Shown here in pieces: positions 35,873 through 44,610 of a stretch of DNA of 64,000 nucleotides (positions within the stretch are counted from its first letter, which is position 1; every line of letters starts with the position of its first letter). Source of the stretch: Actinomadura syzygii (GTDB taxonomy: Bacteria > Actinomycetota > Actinomycetes > Streptosporangiales > Streptosporangiaceae); contig NZ_VSFF01000003.1 of NCBI RefSeq assembly GCF_008085905.1, positions 186,001-250,000 on the forward strand, in the 5' to 3' direction. Made by a program: the position numbers and the translations under genes. Below the pieces are notes generated by a model, which saw nothing but the letters and a program-made list of their open reading frames with translations, did no database searches and was not told the origin of the DNA.

Positions 35873-36919
35873 ATGCCCGCGACCCTGCACGCTCCGCCCG
35901 CCTCGCCCGTCCCGTCCGTCGCGCCGGGTAGGGCCGGAAGCGATTTCGCTCCGTTGGCGCGGCGGGTCCGCGAGAGCGGCCTGCTGGATCGGCGGCGCGG
36001 CTACTACGCGCGGGCGATCGGGCTGAACCTGGCGGCGACGGCGGCGGTGTGGGCGGCGATCGCGTGGGCGGGGGACGGGTGGTGGACGGTCCTGCTGGGG
36101 ATTCCGCTGGCGGTGCTGGCGGCGCGGACGGGGTTCCTCGGCCATGACGCGGGGCACCGGCAGATCGCGCGGAGCGCCCGCGCGAACCGGGTGCTGGGCC
36201 TGGTGCTGGGGAATCTGCTGCTGGGGATGGGGCACGGCTGGTGGAGTGACAAGCACAACCGGCATCACGCGAATCCGAACCATGTCGGGAAGGACCCGGA
36301 CGTGGGGGAGGGGATCCTGGCGTGGACGCAGGAGCAGGCCGGGCGGCAGCGCGGGGTGCTGCGGTGGGTGGCGCGGCATCAGGCGGCGCTGTTCTTCCCG
36401 CTGCTGACGCTGGAGGGGCTGAACCTGAAGGTGGGGAGCGTGCTGTTCCTGCGGGGGCGGTCGCGGCGTGATCAGCTGGTGGAGGGCGGGTTGCTGCTCG
36501 CTCACGCGGTGGGGTACCTGGCGTTGGCGTTCACGTTGCTGCCGCCGGCGCAGGCGGTGGCGTTGATGGCGGTGCAGCACGCGCTGTTCGGTGTGCATCT
36601 GGGTGCGGTGTTCGCGCCGAACCACAAGGGGATGGCGATGCCGGCGCCGGGGGAGAAGTGGGATCATCTGCGGCGGCAGGTGCTGACGTCGCGGAACGTG
36701 CGGGGCGGCGCGGTGGTGGACTGGTTGATGGGCGGGTTGAACTACCAGATCGAGCACCATCTGTTCCCGGGGGTGCCGCGGTGCAGTCTGCGGCGGTTGC
36801 GTCCGCTGGTGCGGGAGCACTGCGCGGCGGTGGGCGTTCCGTATGCGGAGACGGGTCTGGTGGCGTCGTACCGGTTGGCGCTGGGGCACATGCGTGAGGT
36901 CGGGGAGCCGTTGCGGTAG
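35873..36919 (+). CDS. Fatty acid desaturase, membrane di-iron type
   Basis: A 348-residue membrane protein with the three histidine boxes of acyl-lipid desaturases: HDAGH (about residue 93), HNRHH (about 130) and QIEHH near the C-terminus, between pairs of membrane helices. HDAGH with NRHHANPN resembles actinobacterial DesA3-like or delta-6-type enzymes. It should introduce a double bond into membrane fatty acids. GGAGG is 4 nt before the ATG. No FAD/ferredoxin reductase partner lies beside it. Confidence 0.92.
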   Translation: MPATLHAPPASPVPSVAPGRAGSDFAPLARRVRESGLLDRRRGYYARAIGLNLAATAAVWAAIAWAGDGWWTVLLGIPLAVLAARTGFLGHDAGHRQIARSARANRVLGLVLGNLLLGMGHGWWSDKHNRHHANPNHVGKDPDVGEGILAWTQEQAGRQRGVLRWVARHQAALFFPLLTLEGLNLKVGSVLFLRGRSRRDQLVEGGLLLAHAVGYLALAFTLLPPAQAVALMAVQHALFGVHLGAVFAPNHKGMAMPAPGEKWDHLRRQVLTSRNVRGGAVVDWLMGGLNYQIEHHLFPGVPRCSLRRLRPLVREHCAAVGVPYAETGLVASYRLALGHMREVGEPLR

Positions 36920-36957
36920 GGGCCCGCGGGGGTGCGGCCGGGGGTTATGCTCCGGCC

Positions 36958-37773
36958 ATGCCGGAGGGACATACCGTTCATCGTCTGGCCGCCGAGCATC
37001 AGCGGATGTTCGGCGGCCGCCGTGTCGAGGCGTCGAGTCCGCAGGGTCGTTTCGCTGAGGGTGCGGCGCGGTTGGACGGGCGGGTGATGGTGGACGCGGA
37101 CGCGCATGGGAAGCATCTGCTGCTGGGTTTCGATGATGATCGGACGTTGCACGTCCATCTGGGGATCTACGGCAAGTGGGCGTTCGGTGAGGGCGCGGCG
37201 CCGGTTCCGGTGGGTGCGGTGCGGTTGCGGTTGGTGGGCGGGTCGGGGTGGGCGGATCTGCGGGGTCCGAACGCGTGCGAGCTGCTGGAGCCGGGTGATG
37301 TGAAGATGCTGCGTGACCGGTTGGGTCCTGATCCGTTGCGGGCGGACGGTGATCCGGAGGTGGCGTGGCGGCGGGTGGGGCGGTCGCGGACGCCGGTCGC
37401 GGTGTTGTTGATGGATCAGTCGGTGGTGGCGGGTCCGGGGAACATCTACCGGGCTGAGGTGCTGTTCCGGCAGGGGATCGATCCGCGGTTGCCGGGGCGC
37501 GGGTTGTCGCGGGGGCAGTGGCAGGGGATCTGGGACGATCTGGCGGTGTTGATGGCGGCGGGTGTGCGGGCGGGGCGGATCGACACGGTGCGTCCCGAGC
37601 ACATGCCGGAGGCGATGGGGCGTCCGCCGCGGGTGGACGGTCATGGCGGTGAGGTGTACGTGTACCGGCGTGCGGGGTCGCCGTGCCTGGTGTGCGGGTC
37701 GGTGGTGGCGACGGTGGAGTTGGCGGGCCGGAACCTGTTCTGGTGTCCGGGCTGCCAGGCCCCGAGGGCGTAG
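36958..37773 (+). CDS. nei: Endonuclease VIII/Fpg-family DNA glycosylase
   Basis: A 271-residue DNA repair enzyme. The N-terminal PEGHTVHRLA carries catalytic Pro2 and Glu3, with the histidine-containing PEGHT variant of the Nei group. HAHGKHLLL follows, the H2TH domain reads DQSVVAGPGNIYRAEVLF, and the C-terminal zinc finger is CLVCGS with CPGCQ. It removes oxidised pyrimidines and nicks the strand. ATG immediately downstream of the desaturase gene (38 bp). Codons here use more T in the third position than the flanking genes. Confidence 0.92.
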   Translation: MPEGHTVHRLAAEHQRMFGGRRVEASSPQGRFAEGAARLDGRVMVDADAHGKHLLLGFDDDRTLHVHLGIYGKWAFGEGAAPVPVGAVRLRLVGGSGWADLRGPNACELLEPGDVKMLRDRLGPDPLRADGDPEVAWRRVGRSRTPVAVLLMDQSVVAGPGNIYRAEVLFRQGIDPRLPGRGLSRGQWQGIWDDLAVLMAAGVRAGRIDTVRPEHMPEAMGRPPRVDGHGGEVYVYRRAGSPCLVCGSVVATVELAGRNLFWCPGCQAPRA

Positions 37774-37796
37774 GGGTCAGGCGGGTCGCGTAGGGG

Positions 37797-39071
37797 TCAG
37801 GCGGGTTCGGCGGCGTCGTGGTGCCCGGCGGTGGTGTCAGGTGCGGGCCGGGCGGTGGGGAGGGGCACGTCGTCGTCGGTCTGCGGGGCGGGTCGGCGGG
37901 TGCGCAGTCGTGCGGCGCGGCGGGTCCGGAGGCGGGCGGCGAGGGGTTCGGCGCCGCGTGCGAGGACGGGTCCGGCGACGGCGAGGATGAGGACGTAGGC
38001 GGCGGCGAGGGGGCCGAGGCGGGGGTTGGTGCCGGCGCTGACGGCGAGTCCGGCGATGACGATGTTGAATTCGCCGCGGGGGACGAGGGCGGTTCCGGCG
38101 CGGAGGCGTCCGGTGGGGGCGATTCCGGCGCGGCGGGCGGCGATCCAGCCGGTGGCGAGTTTGGTGAGGATTCCGGCGGCGGCGAGGAGCGCGGCGACGG
38201 CGAGGACGGGTGGGAGGTCGCCGGGGTCGGTGTGGAGTCCGAAGAAGACGAAGAACACGGCGGCGAACAGGTCGCGGAGCGGGGTGAGGAGTTTCTGGGC
38301 GGTGTGGGCGAGGCTGCCGGACAGGGCGATCCCGACGAGGAACGCGCCGACCGCCGCCGACACCTGGAGTTGTTGCGCGATGCCGGCGACGAGGAGTGTC
38401 AGGCCGAGGACTTTGAGGAGCAGGACTTCTTCGCTGGGTGAGGCGACGAACCGTTCGACGAGGGCGCCGTGGCGGAGGGCGACGTAGAGGATCGCGGTGA
38501 TGGTGGCGGCGGCGATGGCGAGTGCGGCGGCGCCGCCGAGGAGTCCGGCTCCGGCGAGGAGTGCGGTGAGGATGGGCAGGTAGGCGGCCATCGTGAGGTC
38601 TTCGAACACGAGGATCGACAGGACGGCGGGTGTTTCGCGGTTGCCGAGCCAGCCGAGGTCGCCGATGACCTTGGCGGTGATGCCGGAGGAGGTGACGTAG
38701 GTGACGCCGGCCATGGCGACGGCGGCGACGGGTCCCCAGCCGAGGAGGAGCGCGGCGATGGCGCCGGGGGCGGCGTTGAGGGCGAGGTCGGCGAGGCCGA
38801 CGGGTGCGGAGGTGCGGAGGGTGCCGACGAGTTCGTCGGCGGTGTATTCGAGGCCGAGGGTGAACAAGAGCAGGATGACGCCGACCTCGGCGCCGATGGA
38901 GACGAAGTCTTCGCTGGTGGTGAGGGGGAGGATGCCGCCGGAGCCGAAGGCGAGCCCGGCGATGAGGTAGAGGGGGATGGGGGAGATGGAGAAGCGGACG
39001 GACACGGCGCCGAGGAGTCCGAGGGCGAGGATGATGGCGCCGAGTTCGATGAGTTGGACGGCTGATTCCAT
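37797..39071 (-). CDS. khtU: CPA2 monovalent cation:proton antiporter (KhtU-like)
   Basis: A 424-residue membrane protein with 12-13 helices of the Na_H_Exchanger type: ISPIPLYLIAGLAFG, LLLFTLGLEY, VFEDLTMAAYLP with the transport Asp, and AVFFVFFGLHTDP. The 40-residue cytoplasmic tail is Arg/Pro rich. The preceding gene encodes a TrkA-C regulatory subunit, as in the Bacillus KhtTU K+/NH4+-proton antiporter, 6 bp upstream, so this is a two-gene operon. Ion preference is inferred from that pairing. Confidence 0.88.
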   Translation of the reverse strand: MESAVQLIELGAIILALGLLGAVSVRFSISPIPLYLIAGLAFGSGGILPLTTSEDFVSIGAEVGVILLLFTLGLEYTADELVGTLRTSAPVGLADLALNAAPGAIAALLLGWGPVAAVAMAGVTYVTSSGITAKVIGDLGWLGNRETPAVLSILVFEDLTMAAYLPILTALLAGAGLLGGAAALAIAAATITAILYVALRHGALVERFVASPSEEVLLLKVLGLTLLVAGIAQQLQVSAAVGAFLVGIALSGSLAHTAQKLLTPLRDLFAAVFFVFFGLHTDPGDLPPVLAVAALLAAAGILTKLATGWIAARRAGIAPTGRLRAGTALVPRGEFNIVIAGLAVSAGTNPRLGPLAAAYVLILAVAGPVLARGAEPLAARLRTRRAARLRTRRPAPQTDDDVPLPTARPAPDTTAGHHDAAEPA

Positions 39072-39077
39072 GCGGGG

Positions 39078-39560
39078 TCAGCCGTGGGCGAGGATGTCGG
39101 CGACGGCGGTGGTTCCTTCGCCGGTGCCGACGACCACGACGGTGTCGCCCGCGGTGAAGACGAAGTCGGGGCGTGGGCTGGCGACGACCTGTCCGCCGCG
39201 GACGACGGCGACGATGGAGGCGCCGGTGCGGGTGCGGGACCGGGTGTCGGCGAGGGGTCGTCCGTCGTAGGGGGATCCGGCGGCGATGGGGATCTGTTCG
39301 GTGACGAGTCCTTCGACCTGCCGGTGGAGTTCGGCGAGGTGTTCCAGGACGCGGCCGGTGCCGAGGAGTTCGGCGATGGCGTTGGCCTCTTCGGCGGTGA
39401 GGGCGACGGTGGCGATGCAGCTGTCGGGGTCGTCGCGGTCGTAGATGACGAGGTCGCGGCGTCCGGTGCGGTGGGAGATGACGCCGATCTGGCGGCCTCG
39501 TCCGGTGGTGATGACGTGCTGCAGGCCGATGCCGGGCAGGGCTGTCCGTTCGACGTCCAC
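39078..39560 (-). CDS. khtT: TrkA-C domain regulatory subunit of the cation antiporter (KhtT-like)
   Basis: A 160-residue soluble protein. The N-terminal half (VDVERTALPGIGLQHVITTGRGRQIGVISHRTGRRDLVIY) is the KhtT-type domain, and the C-terminal half is a TrkA_C ligand-binding domain (LADTRSRTRTGASIVAVVRG, PDFVFTAGDTVVVVGTGEG), the site of nucleotide control in this family. The GTG at 39560 is preferred because the upstream in-frame residues look noncoding; GGAGG lies 11 nt before it. It precedes khtU in a two-gene operon. Confidence 0.87.
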   Translation of the reverse strand: MDVERTALPGIGLQHVITTGRGRQIGVISHRTGRRDLVIYDRDDPDSCIATVALTAEEANAIAELLGTGRVLEHLAELHRQVEGLVTEQIPIAAGSPYDGRPLADTRSRTRTGASIVAVVRGGQVVASPRPDFVFTAGDTVVVVGTGEGTTAVADILAHG

Positions 39561-39714
39561 GGTGCTCGGGTCCTCCGTTGGTGCTGGTGGGTCGTGGTCG
39601 ACCGTACCGGGTGCGCCGCGTGGTCCTTCACTGCCGGTGGGGGTGGTGGGAACCGTTCGGGGGCCGTTCGGCAATAGGGGGTGACCTGATCGGAAGCCCG
39701 AGAGGCGCAGACAC

Positions 39715-40335
39715 ATGAGTGATTCGAGCCCGTCGGATGCCGACGGCACCGATGACGGCGCCGATGACGCCGCCGTGATCGAGCGGTCGCGGCGGCATCC
39801 GGAGGCGTTCGCCGAGGTGTTCAGGCGGCACGCCCCCGATGTGAAGCGGTATGTGACCCGCAGGTTGGGGCGGGACGCGGCCGAGGACGTGGTGGCGGAG
39901 ACGTTCCTGGCCGCGTTCCGGCAGCGTGACCGGTATGACCTGGCGCGGCGTGACGCGCGGCCGTGGTTGTACGGGATCGCGACGAACCTGGTCGGCCGGT
40001 ATGTCCGGGACGAGGTGCGTCAGTTGCGTGCGGTGCAGCGCGGTGGTGGTGATCCGGTTTCTGAGTCGTTCGCGGATCGCAGTGATGAGCGGGTGAGCGC
40101 GCAGGCGCACGGGCGGCGGCTGGCGGGGGCGCTGGCGTCCCTGCCGGAGGGGCATCGTGACGCGTTGCTGCTGGTCGCGTGGGGCGGTTTGACCTATCCG
40201 GAGGTCGCGGCCGCGCTGGGCGTGCGCGTCGGGACGGTGCGGTCGCGTGTCAGCAGGGCGCGCAGGCGGTTGCGCCGGGAGCTCGGCGAGATCAGTCCCA
40301 CGTTGTTCGTCAGGGAGGAGACGGTTCATGGATGA
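39715..40335 (+). CDS. ECF-type sigma factor
   Basis: A 206-residue sigma-70 factor with only regions 2 and 4: RHAPDVKRYVTRRLGRDAAEDVVAETFLAAFRQRD (region 2) and LPEGHRDALLLVAWGGLTYPEVAAALGVRVGTVRSRVSRARRRLRR (region 4). The acidic 25-residue N-terminus is unusual. Two direct copies of CCGTTCGG (39653-39660, 39664-39671) lie upstream and may be part of its promoter. It overlaps by 8 bp the CU044_5270 gene, which probably encodes its anti-sigma-like partner. Confidence 0.9.
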   Translation: MSDSSPSDADGTDDGADDAAVIERSRRHPEAFAEVFRRHAPDVKRYVTRRLGRDAAEDVVAETFLAAFRQRDRYDLARRDARPWLYGIATNLVGRYVRDEVRQLRAVQRGGGDPVSESFADRSDERVSAQAHGRRLAGALASLPEGHRDALLLVAWGGLTYPEVAAALGVRVGTVRSRVSRARRRLRRELGEISPTLFVREETVHG

Positions 40336-41362
40336 GATGACCGTGCTGGACCGGTTCCGGGCGGAGGTTCCGCGTCCGGGCCTGGACGAGCTGCGCAGCG
40401 AGGAGGCCCGGCTGATGGCCGCCATCGCCGGTGCGGACGCGGGGGTGGATTCGGCGTCCGTTCGGCGGGTTCGTCTCGTTCGTCGGGGGCGGTTGACGAT
40501 CGGTGTGGCCGGGGGGCTGGCGGCCGCGGCGGTGGCCGGGGTCGTGGTGGTCACCGCGCGGGGGCCGGAGCAGGGCACGGTCACGCATGTCATGCCGGTC
40601 GCCGCGTCCCGCGTCCTCACGCGCGCCGCCGACGCCTCCACGGGGTTCCCTGAGCTGCGTCCCGAGCCGGGGCAGTTCCTGGTGTACGAGTCGCAGACGA
40701 TGGATCCGGTGGAGTCGAACTCCGCGCAGGGGCATGCGCGTTACCTGGCCCGGAGCGTCCGCAAGGTGTGGCTGCCCGTGGAGGGCGACTCGACGCGGGG
40801 TGTCATCGAGGAGAGGACGCTCGCGCCCAGGCCGTATCCGGGGTGGCCCATCCCGCCGTCCGCGCGGCGGGCCGGTCCGAACGGCGGGCCTGAGAAGCTC
40901 GCGGACTTCGACGACCGGGCGGAGTTCCTGCGCAACGACTTCGCCTATGTCAGCCGTCTGCCGACCGAGCCGCAGAAGATGTACGAGCATCTCTACACCC
41001 GTCTCGGTACCGGTCCGCAGGCGGACGTGGAGGCGTGGATGCGGGTCGGCGGCCTGCTGACGGAGGCGTACCTTCCGTCGGCGCAGCGCGTCGCGCTGTA
41101 CCGTGCCGCCGCGGCGATCCCCGGAGTCACCACGGTCGACAGGGCGGTGGACGCGGCGGGCCGGGCGGGCATCGCGGCGGCGAAGACGGTCGGCGGTGTG
41201 CGGCGGGAGTACCTCTTCGACCAGCGCACGTACCAGTATCTCGGGCAGCGTGAGGTCGTCACGGACGCCGCTGTGGCCAGGGCGCCGGTGGGGAGCGTCC
41301 TGACGTCCACGGCGCAGCTCAGGGTGTCGGTCGCCAACCGCGCCCCGCGAGTCGACTCCTAG
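40328..41362 (+). CDS. CU044_5270 family membrane-anchored protein, putative partner of the ECF sigma factor
   Basis: A 344-residue protein with a short cytoplasmic N-terminus, one membrane helix (LTIGVAGGLAAAAVAGVVVVTA, about residues 56-77) and a large outer domain beginning PELRPEPGQFLVYESQT, the hallmark of the CU044_5270 family. Members always sit next to ECF sigma genes and are thought to act as anti-sigma-like sensors; that role is inferred from context. AGGGAGGAG ends 7 nt before the ATG at 40328, and the 8-bp overlap with the sigma gene couples their translation. ATG 40337 is an alternative. Confidence 0.85.
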   Translation: MDEMTVLDRFRAEVPRPGLDELRSEEARLMAAIAGADAGVDSASVRRVRLVRRGRLTIGVAGGLAAAAVAGVVVVTARGPEQGTVTHVMPVAASRVLTRAADASTGFPELRPEPGQFLVYESQTMDPVESNSAQGHARYLARSVRKVWLPVEGDSTRGVIEERTLAPRPYPGWPIPPSARRAGPNGGPEKLADFDDRAEFLRNDFAYVSRLPTEPQKMYEHLYTRLGTGPQADVEAWMRVGGLLTEAYLPSAQRVALYRAAAAIPGVTTVDRAVDAAGRAGIAAAKTVGGVRREYLFDQRTYQYLGQREVVTDAAVARAPVGSVLTSTAQLRVSVANRAPRVDS

Positions 41363-41445
41363 CAGGCGTGGCTGGGCCCCGCCACCGTCGCCGGTGGCCG
41401 GGGCCTTGCTCCTGCGTCTGCGTGACCGAAAGGCAGGTCGGGCGG

Positions 41446-42687
41446 TCAGCCGTTGAGGGCGTATTGCATGGGGCGGAGTTTGGTGCGGGCTTCGGCGAGT
41501 TCGGCGGCGGGGTCGGAGTCGGCGACGATGCCGCAGCCGGCGAACAGGCGGGCGCGGGTGCCGTCGATCTCGGCGCAGCGCAGGGCGATGCCCCATTCGC
41601 CGTCGCCGCGGGCGTCGACCCAGCCGACGGGCCCGGCGTAGCGGCCGCGGTCCATGCCCTCGAGTTCGCGGATGAGGTCGAGGGCGGTGCCGGTGGGCGT
41701 GCCGGCGACGGCGGGGGTGGGGTGGAGGGCGGCGACGACGTCGAGGACTGACCGGTCGGCGGCGAGGCGTCCGCGGACGGGGGAGGCGAGATGGGTGAGG
41801 TTGGGGAGGGTGAGGAGTTCGGGCTCGTCGGGGACGGTGAGTTCGGCGCAGAGGGGGGCGAGGGCGTCGCGGACCATGTCGGCGGCGTAGCGGTGCTCCT
41901 CGCGGTCCTTGGCGGAGGCGAACAGGCGGGCGCCGCGGGCGCGGTCGTCGGCGGGTCCGGCGCCGCGGGCGGTGGTTCCAGCGAGGACGAGGGATTCGAC
42001 GTCGCCGCCGGTGCGGCGGATGAGGAGTTCGGGGGTGGCGCCGACGAGTCCGGCGCAGGAGAAGGCGTAGCAGGCGGGGAACCGGTCGGCGAGGCGGCGC
42101 AGGAGGACGCGGGCGTCGATGGGCGCGGCGGCGCGGGCGGTGACGTCGCGGGCGAGGACGACCTTGCCGAGGCGTCCGTCCCTGATGCGGGCGACGGCGG
42201 CGGCGACGGCGTCCTTCCAGGCGTGTTCGGCGAGGGCGCCCTGGCTCCAGGTGAGGCCGGTCGGGGCGGCGGGAGGCGTGGTGAGGGTGAGAGGCTCGGT
42301 GTCGTCGCCGATGGTGGTGAGCCAGGCGACGCCGTTGCGGCGGCCGAGGACGCGGCGCGGGACGATCAGGACGGAGTCGGGCGATTTGGGGTCGAACCCG
42401 AACGATCCGAACGCGACGGGTCCTGTGCCGGGGAGGGCGACGGGGTCGTCGACGTCGGCGGCGCCGAACAGGCGGGTGAGGAGCCGGGCGGCGTCGGTGA
42501 ACCGGTCGTTGCCGTCGCCGCCGGGGAGGGTGAGGCGGGCGGCCTCGCCCCAGCCGACGATGCCCTGCCCGTCGCGGATCCAGGCGAGCGCGGTCGGGTG
42601 CGGAAGCCGCGCGACGAGGTCGCCCGGGTCGGGGACCGGGACGGTGCGGACGGACAGGCGGTCCGGTGCGGTCACGGCGAGCTTCAC
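41446..42687 (-). CDS. menF: Isochorismate synthase (menaquinone-type)
   Basis: A 413-residue chorismate-binding enzyme: LGKVVLARDV, FSCAGLVGATPELLIR, HRYAADMVRDALAPLCAEL, LPNLTHLASPVRG, ALHPTPAVAGTPTGTALDLI, AGPVGWVDARGDGEWGIALRCAEI and AGCGIVADSDPAAELAEARTKL match MenF/EntC/DhbC. With no siderophore genes nearby and a men-type operator in front, it is most likely the entry enzyme for menaquinone. The GTG at 42687 lies 7 nt after a TACAGT box and has no Shine-Dalgarno, suggesting a leaderless transcript; GTG 42696 would overlap that box. Confidence 0.93.
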   Translation of the reverse strand: MKLAVTAPDRLSVRTVPVPDPGDLVARLPHPTALAWIRDGQGIVGWGEAARLTLPGGDGNDRFTDAARLLTRLFGAADVDDPVALPGTGPVAFGSFGFDPKSPDSVLIVPRRVLGRRNGVAWLTTIGDDTEPLTLTTPPAAPTGLTWSQGALAEHAWKDAVAAAVARIRDGRLGKVVLARDVTARAAAPIDARVLLRRLADRFPACYAFSCAGLVGATPELLIRRTGGDVESLVLAGTTARGAGPADDRARGARLFASAKDREEHRYAADMVRDALAPLCAELTVPDEPELLTLPNLTHLASPVRGRLAADRSVLDVVAALHPTPAVAGTPTGTALDLIRELEGMDRGRYAGPVGWVDARGDGEWGIALRCAEIDGTRARLFAGCGIVADSDPAAELAEARTKLRPMQYALNG

Positions 42688-42694
42688 GCGACCC

Positions 42695-42727
42695 ACTGTA
42701 CGACAGATTTGAACCTGTTCAAACGGG
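42695..42727 (-). promoter_or_regulatory. menF promoter with men-type inverted repeat
   Basis: On the minus strand TTGAAC (complement of 42717-42722), 16 bp, TACAGT (complement of 42695-42700). The -35 is half of the perfect repeat TTGAAC-CT-GTTCAA (42709-42722), extended on the plus strand by ACGGGT. The layout matches the menE promoter. Confidence 0.6.
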
Positions 42728-42960
42728 TGGGGGCGGGGCGCGCGGTGAGGTGTGCGCCACATCCGGGACGCCGAACGCCCCCGCGACGCCGCACGAAAGC
42801 CGCACGGGACAGCCCGACCGGACGCCCGCCCGTCTGTCCGGGAGGGCGGTGTCCGGTGCGGGCTTGGATTCCCGTCCGCCCGGCGCCTATGCGCGCCGCG
42901 CGCAAGACGCGGCCCGTGGAACCGGACGGACGGGTGCCTTAGGGGGCTGCCGGGGCGGGG

Positions 42961-43566
42961 TCAGCGGCGGCGGGCGGCGCCGGTCAGCTTCCACGCCGCC
43001 GGGAGCAGCCCGGCCGCGAGCAGCACCTTCAGCGCGTCCCCGGCCAGGAACGGCGTCATCCCGAGGTCGATCGCCTTGCCGAGCCCGACGTGCAGCGACG
43101 CCATCAGGTACGGGACGCCCGCCGCGTACATGATCGCGGTGCCGACGAGCATGGTCGCGACGGTGCGCGCGGGGGTACGGTCCCCGCCGCGCTGGGCGAG
43201 CCGTCCGACGACGGCGGCGGCCACGACGAACCCGATGACGTAGCCGAGCGTGGGCGAACCGGTGCCGGACTCGCCGTCGGTGAACCACGGGACGCCCGCG
43301 ATCCCGGCGAGCAGGTAGAGCAGCATGCCGAGGGCGGCGCGGCCGAAGCCGAGCGTGGCCCCGGCCAGCAGGACCGCGAAGGTCTGCCCGGTGACCGGCA
43401 CGGGCGTGCCGGGCAGCGGGACCGCGACCTGCGCGGCGAGGCCGGTGAGCACGGCCGCGGCGGCGACGAGCGCGGCGTCGCGGGCCAGGGCGCCGGGCAG
43501 CAGGTCGCCCAGGACGGCGGGACGCCGCCGGGCCGCGCCGCCGGCGGCTGCGTGGGCAGTAGCCAC
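42961..43566 (-). CDS. bioY: Biotin transporter BioY, ECF-type S component
   Basis: A 201-residue, six-helix membrane protein with AQVAVPLPGTPVPVTGQTFAVLL, the family signature, then LYLLAGIAGVPWFTDG and TLGYVIGFVVAAAVVG. BioY takes up biotin alone or with the EcfAAT energising module, which is not in the window. GGAGGATCT is immediately upstream of the GTG at 43566, supporting this start over the longer frame. GTTCG-N6-CGAAC and a further CGAAC lie 20-45 nt upstream. Confidence 0.93.
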   Translation of the reverse strand: MATAHAAAGGAARRRPAVLGDLLPGALARDAALVAAAAVLTGLAAQVAVPLPGTPVPVTGQTFAVLLAGATLGFGRAALGMLLYLLAGIAGVPWFTDGESGTGSPTLGYVIGFVVAAAVVGRLAQRGGDRTPARTVATMLVGTAIMYAAGVPYLMASLHVGLGKAIDLGMTPFLAGDALKVLLAAGLLPAAWKLTGAARRR

Positions 43567-43584
43567 AGATCCTCCCAAACGTGT

Positions 43585-43609
43585 GTTCGTCAGGGCGAAC
43601 CTAGCGAAC
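43585..43609. promoter_or_regulatory. Inverted repeats upstream of bioY
   Basis: GTTCG (43585-43589) and CGAAC (43596-43600) form an inverted repeat; another CGAAC lies at 43605-43609. TAGGTT on the minus strand within it is a possible -10. It may be a repressor site for bioY, but it does not match the BioQ/BirA boxes I know. Confidence 0.35.
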
Positions 43610-43723
43610 GGGTACACGGGGGTGGATCACGCGGGGTACGGAAACGAGCGCCCGCGCTTTGCCGCGCGCACCCCTTGACACCGGCCGGGCCGGCCGCCCT
43701 CGCGGGGTCGGGCGCCGTGGGGG

Positions 43724-44437
43724 TCAGGCGGTGCGGCGGGGGCGGCGGGCGAGGTAGACGACGTCGGGCTCACCGCGCGGCACGGGCACCGGCCGCGCCT
43801 CCACGGCGGCGAACCGGTCCCGCAGCAGCGCCTCGAACGCGGGGTCGGCGGCGGCGCTCCAGACGGCGAGCGTCCCGCGGCGGGTGAGGCGGGCGGCGAG
43901 GAGGTCCAGCCCGGCGGGGGAGTAGAGGCGGGCGTTGCCGGGGGTGACGGTCCAGCCGGGCCCGTTGTCGATGTCCAGGCACAACGCGTCGAACCGCCCG
44001 CCGCCGCCCGCCGGGACGGGTTCGGCCGCGACGGGTCCGGCGAGGACGTCGAGCAGGTCGGCGCAGCGGACGGTGACGCGCGGGTCGTCCACCGCGCCGC
44101 GCGACCAGGGCCGCAGGACGCCGCGGTGCCAGTCGACCACGGCCGGTTCGCGCTCGACGACCGTGACGTGCGCGACCTCGGGGAGGTCGAGGGCCTCGGC
44201 GAGGGAGAACCCGACGCCGAGCCCGCCGATCAGCAGCCGCACCGGCCCGTCCAGCCCGTCGACGGCGGCGCGGACCAGCAGCCGCTCCGACGTCCCGTCC
44301 CGGGTGTCCATCAGGAACACGCCATTGCTGATGATCTCGTAGTCGTCGCCCGCGCGGCGCAGCACGAGCTCCCCGCCGACCCCGTCGGCGCGCTCGACCA
44401 CGACCGGCCCGCCGGACGTCCCCGCAACCACTCCCAT
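43724..44437 (-). CDS. Spermidine-synthase-like SAM-dependent methyltransferase-fold protein
   Basis: A 237-residue Rossmann-fold protein. LLIGGLGVGFSLAEAL is the cofactor loop, VTVVEREPAVVDWHRG the second strand, VRCADLLDVL and FDALCLDIDNGPGW follow; the pattern is that of spermidine-synthase-like enzymes. The polyamine-site residues are not clear, so its substrate may be different. The N-terminal VLRRAGDDYEIISNGVFLMDT matches the family's beta hairpin. It is a single gene. Confidence 0.8.
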   Translation of the reverse strand: MGVVAGTSGGPVVVERADGVGGELVLRRAGDDYEIISNGVFLMDTRDGTSERLLVRAAVDGLDGPVRLLIGGLGVGFSLAEALDLPEVAHVTVVEREPAVVDWHRGVLRPWSRGAVDDPRVTVRCADLLDVLAGPVAAEPVPAGGGGRFDALCLDIDNGPGWTVTPGNARLYSPAGLDLLAARLTRRGTLAVWSAAADPAFEALLRDRFAAVEARPVPVPRGEPDVVYLARRPRRTA

Positions 44438-44610
44438 GCCCGCACCCTACGACGTGCCGAGCCGCCCCCGGACCCGCCACGGGCAACCGGCCGTCCCCTC
44501 TCGGCACCGGCCGCACCCGCCGCCATCCAGCCCGCCCGCCAGGCCCTCCGCCGACCTGGCTCGGGTAAGGGCTGGCGGTCGGGACGGACGGCGGCCTACG
44601 GTGAGTCACC

